Of a stretch of 52,506 nucleotides of DNA, positions 46,701 to 52,506 are shown piece after piece. The DNA comes from Dehalococcoidia bacterium. Lineage in GTDB: Bacteria > Chloroflexota > Dehalococcoidia > Lucifugimonadales > Lucifugimonadaceae. Within the stretch, counting starts at the first letter, position 1. Every line of letters starts with the position of its first letter. Where the stretch lies: the NCBI GenBank assembly GCA_022819585.1, contig JAJEGY010000034.1, positions 1 through 52,506 on the forward strand. The letters run 5' to 3'. The notes under the pieces are model-generated. The model searched no databases. It was not told the origin of the DNA and saw only the letters and a program-made list of their open reading frames with translations. Both the position numbers and the translations under genes were made by a program.

Positions 46701-49700
46701 CCGTCACATCGTCCGTCGCATCGCCATCGTCGATCCCGATCGTCACCGGACCCGTCGGCTGCGAGTCGAGCACCAACGTATACGTCTTCGAACCGCCCTC
46801 CGTGAACTCGAACGGGTCGTCCGCCGCTACCGTCACGCCGTGCGTGTCCGTGTCCGTGATCGTCACATCGATCTGCGGCAATGTCGTTACCGTGCCATAC
46901 GTTGTCCCGCTCTGAGCGTGCGTAAGAAGCGCCGAGTCGTTGTTCGCATCCGCATCGTCCGCAACCCGAATCTCCACCGACTTCGTTGCCGACGGAGTCG
47001 CCACCGCGCCCGTCCAATCGGATGGCCGGAACGTCAGCACAGACGGATTTAACGTAACATCCGTGTTGCTCGAATTGATGTTGACAACCACGTTCCCGCC
47101 CGTCGGTGCCGCCGACAACGTTACGTTGTAACTCTGCGTCGCCACTCCGCCATCCACCTCGCTGATACTCACCGCAGTCTCGCTGATCGTTATCTCTTCC
47201 GTATCATCATCGTCCACCGTCACGTCAATCGTCCGGGCCGTCAGCACGCTGTAATTCGTGTCGCTGCTCGCGACCGTGACGCGCAGATCGACATCATCGT
47301 CATCCGCATCGTAGTCGTGAGCCGCGCACACCCTCACCGTCTGCGCTGTATCCCAGGTAGTCGATGTGAAAGTGAACGTCGCAGAATTCGAAGTCGAGGT
47401 GCAATCCGCCCCCGACGTAACCGATACGTCATGCCCGCTACCTTGTGCCGTAACCGTAAGCACCACATTCGCCGAAGGCTGCTGCGTCAACTCCATCGTG
47501 AACGTCCCGCCGCCCGAAGCGCCTTCCACCGCCGTCACCGAACTCTGAGAGATGTCCAGGTTCGCAGTGTCGTTGTCGGTTCGCGTAACCGACAACGTCG
47601 GCGTACCGGTCGCCGCACGTGTCCCTGTCACCGTGTGCGTCAACGTGAACGTCTCGTTCGTGAGGTTCGCGTCCGCGACACCCGTGATCGTCACCGTCTG
47701 CGGAGTATCCCAGTTCGTCGCATTGAAATCCAGCGAATCGTCGTCCACCGTCACCAGAGTCGATCCGGAAGGTCCCGTTATCGCGATCGCCACCGTCAGC
47801 GTGTCGCTCGCCGCCGGTTGATGCGACAACGCGACGGTGTAGGAGCCCGTGCCCTCTTCGGTGATCGTCAAAGTGTCCGTGGATAGCTCCACCGCAGACC
47901 GGTCCGGATCGGTGATCGTGACCGGGATGGGAGTCACTGCGAGACCGTCATACTCCATCGGACCTCCCGGCTGCGTCACCGTAAACATGATCGAACCCGA
48001 GTCGTCAACGGTGTCATCGTCCGGCGAAATGTCCAGATGAACCCATCGCCCGAAGTTGGTGCTCGAGTTGAACGTCTCTCGGGAACCACGGCTTATGCTC
48101 GCGTTATCGATGTCCTCCGATACCTCTACAGTCACTTCGTCCCGAGGCACCGTGGCCAGGCTGAAGCTGAACCGCTTCTGGTTAGTGCCACTGGCAGGTT
48201 CCGTCCCAATGACCGTGTCACCAGTATCGAGACTGCCGAATCTGAGATCCGGAGGGTCGTCGTCGATGATCGTGATTACGATGTCTTGAATCGATGTCGA
48301 GTGGTAATCGCCGTTCATGCCGCCGCTCTGTGAAGTCACCACGTGCCTAACCGTCACCTCCTCGTTCGCACTGTCGGCGTCGTGTACAGCTCGAACAGAC
48401 AAATCGAGTCCGTCACTCCAAACATCGCTACCTATGAGAACGAAACTTGACTGTCCGTCTCTCAATTTGTTCGCGATGCTGTATTCCAACTCGACCTGTA
48501 CGTTAGCGTCTCCACCGTTGTGCGTGCTCGGATTGGACAGGGGAGTCACCGTCCACTCGGCTATTTGACTCGGTTCCGCCTCGTTTACCTCGAAGGTCGT
48601 AGTCGTGTGTGCCGCCCAACCAACCGGGTCCTCGTCCACTACCCTCAACGTTTGATCCGCAGCCGTGCCCTCGCCGTAACCCGAAACGCTGAAATCCAAC
48701 GTGTACGACTCCCCGTAAGAGTCTTGGTCCGACCGAACTTTGACTTCGAACGTCTCGGTGTTCGTCAACGACCAGCTAGAAGCCGCAAACGTCTTCGCAA
48801 CTGTCTGCGGCCGTCCCCTCGTATTTGTCATTGCGTTAAAGATCGTCTTTTGGTCCGTCGTCGTCGTCATCGTTACCGTCACATCCGCACGCGGCTGGTG
48901 CGACAGACGCGCGTCGAACGACGCCGTAACATCCAACGTCGCGAGATCCGTGGAAATCGTCGGGATCGTTATCCCCGCCGCATCCGTCACCGTAAGGTTC
49001 GGGTTCACCGCATGCCACGCCGTCTCACCGCTCGCCTTGAACTGAACCACCGCTACCTCATTGTCCGTGATATTCACCGTCGTCGACGGAATCGAAAAGC
49101 CGTCATACTCCATCGCTCCACCCGTCTGCGACACCGTGTAGTCGATCCGCGCAACGTCGTTCTCCGCATCCGTGTCCCTCGTGTGACCAACAACGATCGA
49201 CGCGCCGCTGGCGTAGTTCGTGCTGTTCAGCGTGATCGACGAAGTCGCCGTAACGTCCGGGTTGGTCCACGAATTCCCTGCTACCACCGCCGGAGTCACT
49301 CCCACAACCGTCGTCGTAATCGTCACCGGAGAAGTCGGCTCGGACCCCAGACGGACCACGAAGGTTGGCCCTCCGCTCACGCTCATGTCGGCGTTCTCCG
49401 TCAAAGTCGTCGCATTCGATATCCCTCTGACACCCGGCGTCTCATCATCCGTAACCGTAACCGTCACCGTCCGTTCCGTGACACCGTCGTATTCCATGTC
49501 GCCGCCAGACTGCGACGCGTTCAGCGTAATCGTCGCCATCTCGTCGTCCGCCGTGGCGTCGTGAGCCACGCTAACCGTAACCGTCTGCACCGTGCTCCAG
49601 TTCGTGCTCGTGAACGTAAGATCCGTCTGATTATCCACCATCACCGAGTCGGTATCCACCGTCACATCAGTGTTAGTAGGCTGACCCAACGTAACCGTCA

Positions 49701-51900
49701 CGTCCGCCGACGGCTGAGTGTCAAGCCGCACCGTGAACATCCCCGTAACCGCCGCATCCGTCTCCGTGATCGCAAGCGTCGTCACCGAAGGCCGGATACC
49801 AGGCGAATCATCGTCCGTAATCGTGACGTTCAGATTCTCCGTGTTGTTCGCATGACCTTGGTAGTTCGCTCCCTTCGCAACGTGACTGATCGTCGTCTCC
49901 TCATCCGCACTGTCGGCGTCCTGTCCAGCCTCTAACGTCACCGTCTGCGCCGTGTTCCAGTTCGTTCCCGTGAACGTCAACGTCGCCATCGCGCTCCCCG
50001 TCGTCTCCCCCATCTTCTTCACCGTCAACGAACCCGAAGCCGTGATATCCACCGTGACGTCCGTCGACGACGGGTGCGGCTGCGAAGCAAGCTTCACCGT
50101 GTATTGGTTGCTCGAACCCGAACTCGTGCCCTCCGTCACTGTCATCTCATACGCATCGTCCGCCGTGTTACGCATCGCCGATCCCGCAAGCACGATCCCA
50201 ACCTCCTCGTCATCCGTAACCGTCGTATCCAGCCGCGCCGAACCGTTCAATCCGCCACCGCTAACCGTATGCGTGATCGTTCCCGTGTTGTTGAACCCAT
50301 CCGCGTCCTGCGTCCCCGTCACCGTTACCGTCTGCGCCGTGTTCCAGTCCGTAGTCGTGAACGTCAAGGTGCCCGACGGCATCGTCGTCACTCCGATCCC
50401 TGACGAAAGCGTCAGAGTGACCGTAACCGTCGCCGTCGGCTGCTGCGCCAAAACCACCGTGTAGTCGCCCGTGCCACCCTCCGCAACCGTCAACGACGAC
50501 TTGTTCAACGTGATGATGTCGTTGTCGTTGATCGTCACCACCAAGTCAAAATCAAATTCATCGGAGGCTTCGATCGCGTGGTAAGTCAACCCATCATCCA
50601 ACAAATACGAGCCGAAGAAGTCCGGTTCCGTCACCGCGTGCGTGATCGTCACAGTCTCGTTCGTCGAGTTCGCGTCCTCCGCCGCCGTTACCGTGAACTC
50701 CTGCGCCACATTCCAGTTCGACGAAGTGAACGTCAAAGAAGTTGGCGAAACCGTCACATTGCTGTTGGACGGGACCGTCGGCGTGATCGTCACGTCGTTC
50801 CGCGGTTGCTTGTCCAGCACGAACGAGTAGGTATCCATCGCACCCTCGTTCACGGCCAACGTATTTGACGACAACGTGACCGATGCCGTCGAGTTGTCTT
50901 TGATGTCGATATCGATCGAGGGCCCCGATGTGATGCTCCCGTAACCCGAAACCGAGTGCGTCACCGTGTAGCTGTTGTCTTCAAGATCGTCGTCTTCAAT
51001 CGGGTTCACGGTGAATCTCTGCGGCGTCTCCCAGTTGTTCGTCGTAAACGTTCTCGAAGAAGGCGTGATCGTGAGCTCAGCGGGAGAGGTCGGCGTGATC
51101 GTCACGTCACCGCTCGGACGCGACCGTAGCTTCACTGTGTAGAAGAACTCTTCTTCTTCCCCTCCCTCTACAAAGAGACTGGATTGATCGTCATAGTCGG
51201 TGAAGAGACTGTCATCACCCTGAATCACCACTCCAGGCGCGAAATGACCTTCCGCCTGCACCTGCAGACCCAAACTCGTTGGATGCGCTTGCCACGCCGC
51301 GGTGCTAGTCGACCTAAAGATCAGCGAGTCACCGATATCCCATGAGTTAGCTCCACCGCTGTCCTCATTGGTCGTCGTTGCGATATACGGACTGTTCGCA
51401 GTCCGGGACGTCGCATTAACCACGATCCAGTAACCGGTGTCTTGATCGAGCTCGTAGGGCGTGCTCAGTGTGAATCGCAGGTAAGAATTCATCGACCCAG
51501 AAGGTACCGTGGGCGACGTGAACGTCGTCAATAGCGCATTCGGTACATTCACCGTCCCCGACTCGTCCGTGCTCCAAAGAGAAACCGTTATCCCCGCAGC
51601 CGGCGCATTGAATCTCAACACCACAGACTCGAGCATCCACTTCGATGTGTCGTCAAGTCCGTCCGCGTCCACGCCCGCAAAAATCTCCACTGCAGAGCTA
51701 GCAGACGACACCAATAATAGGGCGTCGGTTCCAGCGCTCGAACCCTGCAGGTTCGAAATCAGAATCTGCCGGTCCGACGGGATCGCCGACGTCACCTGAG
51801 CATCCAACTCGCCTGGTCCCTTCGACGCAACAACGAGCGTCGTCACCAGCACCAGAATCAGCACCGCGCCAACCTTGAGTCTCAGATCATTCAGATTCAT
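43732..51900 (-). CDS. Giant exported protein C (16 Calx-beta-like repeats, FN3, IPDTGG anchor)
   Basis: Cell-surface protein of 2722 residues. It begins with a signal peptide (MNLNDLRLKVGAVLILVLVT..., cleavage after about residue 30), then an N-terminal beta-rich domain to about residue 240 like that of protein A. Sixteen Calx-beta-like repeats of 105-145 residues follow; each has a start such as LTVAEGGTGDYTV, a middle TFTSTNWNTAQTVTV, an acidic DADxxDE segment and an end TVTDDD, consistent with calcium binding. Next is one FN3 domain, then a C-terminal module of about 475 residues shared with protein B. The end has IPDTGG (43834-43851), a membrane helix and RTRR: a sortase-like sorting signal. 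An adhesin or S-layer-like role is inferred. Long arginine-rich frames on the opposite strand are shadows. Confidence 0.9.
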   Translation of the reverse strand: MNLNDLRLKVGAVLILVLVTTLVVASKGPGELDAQVTSAIPSDRQILISNLQGSSAGTDALLLVSSASSAVEIFAGVDADGLDDTSKWMLESVVLRFNAPAAGITVSLWSTDESGTVNVPNALLTTFTSPTVPSGSMNSYLRFTLSTPYELDQDTGYWIVVNATSRTANSPYIATTTNEDSGGANSWDIGDSLIFRSTSTAAWQAHPTSLGLQVQAEGHFAPGVVIQGDDSLFTDYDDQSSLFVEGGEEEEFFYTVKLRSRPSGDVTITPTSPAELTITPSSRTFTTNNWETPQRFTVNPIEDDDLEDNSYTVTHSVSGYGSITSGPSIDIDIKDNSTASVTLSSNTLAVNEGAMDTYSFVLDKQPRNDVTITPTVPSNSNVTVSPTSLTFTSSNWNVAQEFTVTAAEDANSTNETVTITHAVTEPDFFGSYLLDDGLTYHAIEASDEFDFDLVVTINDNDIITLNKSSLTVAEGGTGDYTVVLAQQPTATVTVTLTLSSGIGVTTMPSGTLTFTTTDWNTAQTVTVTGTQDADGFNNTGTITHTVSGGGLNGSARLDTTVTDDEEVGIVLAGSAMRNTADDAYEMTVTEGTSSGSSNQYTVKLASQPHPSSTDVTVDITASGSLTVKKMGETTGSAMATLTFTGTNWNTAQTVTLEAGQDADSADEETTISHVAKGANYQGHANNTENLNVTITDDDSPGIRPSVTTLAITETDAAVTGMFTVRLDTQPSADVTVTLGQPTNTDVTVDTDSVMVDNQTDLTFTSTNWSTVQTVTVSVAHDATADDEMATITLNASQSGGDMEYDGVTERTVTVTVTDDETPGVRGISNATTLTENADMSVSGGPTFVVRLGSEPTSPVTITTTVVGVTPAVVAGNSWTNPDVTATSSITLNSTNYASGASIVVGHTRDTDAENDVARIDYTVSQTGGAMEYDGFSIPSTTVNITDNEVAVVQFKASGETAWHAVNPNLTVTDAAGITIPTISTDLATLDVTASFDARLSHQPRADVTVTMTTTTDQKTIFNAMTNTRGRPQTVAKTFAASSWSLTNTETFEVKVRSDQDSYGESYTLDFSVSGYGEGTAADQTLRVVDEDPVGWAAHTTTTFEVNEAEPSQIAEWTVTPLSNPSTHNGGDANVQVELEYSIANKLRDGQSSFVLIGSDVWSDGLDLSVRAVHDADSANEEVTVRHVVTSQSGGMNGDYHSTSIQDIVITIIDDDPPDLRFGSLDTGDTVIGTEPASGTNQKRFSFSLATVPRDEVTVEVSEDIDNASISRGSRETFNSSTNFGRWVHLDISPDDDTVDDSGSIMFTVTQPGGPMEYDGLAVTPIPVTITDPDRSAVELSTDTLTITEEGTGSYTVALSHQPAASDTLTVAIAITGPSGSTLVTVDDDSLDFNATNWDTPQTVTITGVADANLTNETFTLTHTVTGTRAATGTPTLSVTRTDNDTANLDISQSSVTAVEGASGGGTFTMELTQQPSANVVLTVTAQGSGHDVSVTSGADCTSTSNSATFTFTSTTWDTAQTVRVCAAHDYDADDDDVDLRVTVASSDTNYSVLTARTIDVTVDDDDTEEITISETAVSISEVDGGVATQSYNVTLSAAPTGGNVVVNINSSNTDVTLNPSVLTFRPSDWTGAVATPSATKSVEIRVADDADANNDSALLTHAQSGTTYGTVTTLPQIDVTITDTDTHGVTVAADDPFEFTEGGSKTYTLVLDSQPTGPVTIGIDDGDATDDVTVDRSTVEFDVADWSTPKTVRVSAARDDDGSDDTATITHTVSGADYTTNAVTADSIAVTVLDPDVQGVILRVGGVEGPTDPAFAIGEGFGTVEYALKLATAPVGGDVTVTVATTNTAELVIVDPGTGLNVTSRDVTFTATNWDDFQTVTVTAPQEDADTQTEIVMITHTVSGADYASVTADSIDVTINDDDDPSFSPAVETLDITEGSTSSYTVVLDNVPVGGNVTMTISAEGNADLKLRDSNDNEVNQITLTFTSTDFSTPQTVTVSAVEDDDALMDTGRLRHSVTGANFTGAVDDIVMPVSIEDVTEAGVTIDPMSLSITEGRSGRYAVVLQSEPQENVTIVPSSSDPRAVTITPNSLTFTNTNWNQAQRIQVTGVRDSLTVNRATIISHTSSGDLYDDLMIPNVGVMVIDDGTAIRDNSSFLQRSSCDGEVRLTWNSPTEDNVSVDSYRIQWRTADQQFSTTRSVSAPADATSYTLTSLMNGVMYTIRVHGLDAQGVAVWSRESTATPSTQSCIAAVSFGNILADSTPVIVAVDEMAEGTTVNMRYRSLNPGEWSEVMSKVVEPGENMVVFDIRGLTPENLYEVQTWLGSMRPPIDDRSDMTTAVAQTIFQTTTLPEGVTYVPGGGGGGSVARISRIEPAITSVTMSVGDRVLLSVEVWGRQGIRDNELADRAPSDGRPQIVWSVDGSGTFEESVRRADWRDGVANDRAVIYVAPTEPDSYTVTASLADSVDCLSRQVDDEETSEEHVARCSAQFEVRVVRRVTVPEIRTVPVNPPGVLPETLTDNDGVAYAVFTPVDGGSFAGDGYSLVADAGAVADGEYIGIAMHRGSDASNEGKTWHRYTLGGALYSISVVDASGDAVSDYLLGEAATVCVPLPAELRGNIADIVLIATVDDAQLTVLSSSVKITPEGISVCGMLSSLPADVAVGKSGSPAEADDETGGAGDGAEIPDTGGRSIVAAWAMWMLVAGAAGVVAGVGLLGLMRTRR
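45430..51230 (-). repeat. Array of 16 Calx-beta-like coding repeats in protein C
   Basis: Repeats of about 320-430 bp in tandem, each ending in an acidic run of the TDDD/TDND type followed by the next strand. They have diverged in sequence, so this is an old expansion rather than a recent identical tandem array. The shared motif T[ST]xxWxxxQ[TV]VTV recurs in most copies. Confidence 0.8.
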
Positions 51901-52302
51901 CCGAAGCCCTTTCGGCTAGAGGTCGATCCCGAAACTTGGATAACGGTCTCTCGAAAGAGCGGAATCAGGCCGTATGAATGCGAGTTCGATATCGCTGACC
52001 CGACACCGCCGCGGCGCGTTCCTCTGGGCCCGGGCGATGCGGCGTCAACGTCGGAAAACCCGATTGATCGATGCCTGAAAGTCGGAAATATCCCAATATG
52101 AGATTCGGGAACCGAGTCGGCGACTGGATGCGTTGGGTGACGAACCGAACGGCAAATCAAGCCGTTAGACCGCGCCGACGCTGCCGAACACCGAACGTTG
52201 GAAGTTCGATACGGCGTGCGGTGGATGCCGGGTCGAGCGCTCGTGTTCGCTCGCTGGCGAATTGCGATTGCTGGCTCTTCTTTTGGCTCAAACTTATGGT
52301 TC

Positions 52303-52477
52303 GTGCGCATGTGTTGGCTATCCACGCGCATACGAATAAAACCGCGTCGAGATTTAACGCGGTTCATTTGGCGCGACATAACTGATTTGAAAGTTTGAGA
52401 CTGTGACCAGAGAGTTCGCTAGAGCAATAGAGAAAGCCCGACATTTGTCTTTTCACCGTCAGATGATTTGCAGTTTC
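52303..52477 (-). repeat. Leader element, copy 2 (upstream of protein C, at right edge)
   Basis: Related to the element upstream of protein A, in the same orientation, with shared islands CATTTGGCG, AAAGTTTG, GTTCGCTAGAGCAA, GAGAAAGC and GATTTGCA. It ends in a conserved MRTN start but the following codons show no signal peptide. It lies about 400 bases before the protein C start, so it is either a long leader of C or the remains of another surface gene. Similarity stops where the G run begins. Confidence 0.7.
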
Positions 52478-52505
52478 GGGGGGGGGGGGGGGGGGGGGGG
52501 GGGGG
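52478..52505. repeat. 28-base G homopolymer at the window edge
   Basis: An uninterrupted run of 28 G followed by a single C ends the window. Nothing similar occurs elsewhere here, and the related leader copy has ordinary sequence at this point. It looks like a sequencing or assembly artefact at a contig end. Confidence 0.8.
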
Positions 52506-52506
52506 C

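Larger units (their letters stand above)
51901..52506. other. Region upstream of protein C and right edge
   Basis: No reliable gene. A minus-strand frame of 160 codons (52379 to 51897) ends with TGA overlapping the ATG of protein C, but its composition resembles no protein family and it lacks a signal peptide. Its first part (MNRVKSRRG...HMRTN) matches the leader upstream of protein A, so it may be a decayed gene start. A small AGCC-GGCT hairpin lies directly before protein C. The edge is a poly-G run. Confidence 0.45.

Noticed and set aside
45529..47052. 507-codon plus-strand open frame opposite protein C (and similar ones at 48520-49935, 47317-47886)
   Set aside because: Arginine/histidine-rich composition with no family; produced by the codon bias of the repeat gene on the other strand.
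32111..51230. CRISPR-like periodicity in the surface locus
   Set aside because: The repeats are long, in-frame coding domains of 95-145 residues without unique short spacers.
51897..52379. 160-codon minus-strand frame whose stop overlaps the protein C start as ATGA
   Set aside because: Composition is not protein-like after the first 25 residues, and no signal or domain is visible; kept only as part of the leader repeat.

Overview
The window looks like a bacterial chromosome contig of moderate GC content, roughly 50-55% by eye. Gene content fits a Chloroflexota bacterium, perhaps a marine SAR202-like Dehalococcoidia. The clues are the ComEA/ComEC pair, an R3H/SpoIIIAA-like ATPase beside tmk, an EF-G2-type factor, a membrane pyrophosphatase, tandem sulfatases and LPxTG-like surface proteins. 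This placement is inference from gene content only. The right edge ends in a 28-base G run that looks like a sequencing or assembly artefact, so the window probably runs to a contig end.

Left part (1-31.8 kb): mostly conserved housekeeping genes. Two tandem sulfatases (0.35-3.0 kb) are followed by a small membrane protein, a NUDIX hydrolase and a large HelD-like helicase with lower GC than its neighbours. A seven-gene minus-strand run (14.1 down to 7.0 kb) reads rph, a LOG-like protein, eno, gap, an R3H-domain ATPase, tmk and an HpcH/HpaI aldolase. Next come a ketopantoate reductase, an EF-G-like GTPase, comEA-comEC, a nicotinamidase-like protein whose catalytic cysteine is replaced by alanine, and a K+-dependent-type membrane pyrophosphatase. 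Then follow thiE, a 4-OT tautomerase and a metallophosphoesterase, divergent from thiL-tsaE-tsaB-ndk. After these are rsfS, mnmA, a fused RNase HII-YraN gene, a cyclase-family hydrolase and tRNA-Lys(CTT).

Right part (32.1-52.5 kb): an accessory surface-protein locus. Three very large exported repeat proteins surround a NarL-type two-component system. Protein A (about 1.8 kaa) has cadherin-like and Ig-like repeats. Protein B (about 1.14 kaa once a frameshift is bridged) has fibronectin-III-like repeats and an LPDTGG anchor. Protein C (2722 aa) has sixteen Calx-beta-like repeats, one FN3 domain and an IPDTGG anchor. B and C share a C-terminal module of about 470 residues. A related leader of about 165 bp lies upstream of A and again at the right edge, in the same orientation, upstream of C. 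The reading is of a regulated adhesin or S-layer-like locus beside a tRNA gene.

The most notable points are the surface locus as a unit, the frameshift that cuts the sorting signal off protein B, the duplicated leader, the nicotinamidase-like protein lacking its nucleophile, and the RNase HII-YraN fusion.
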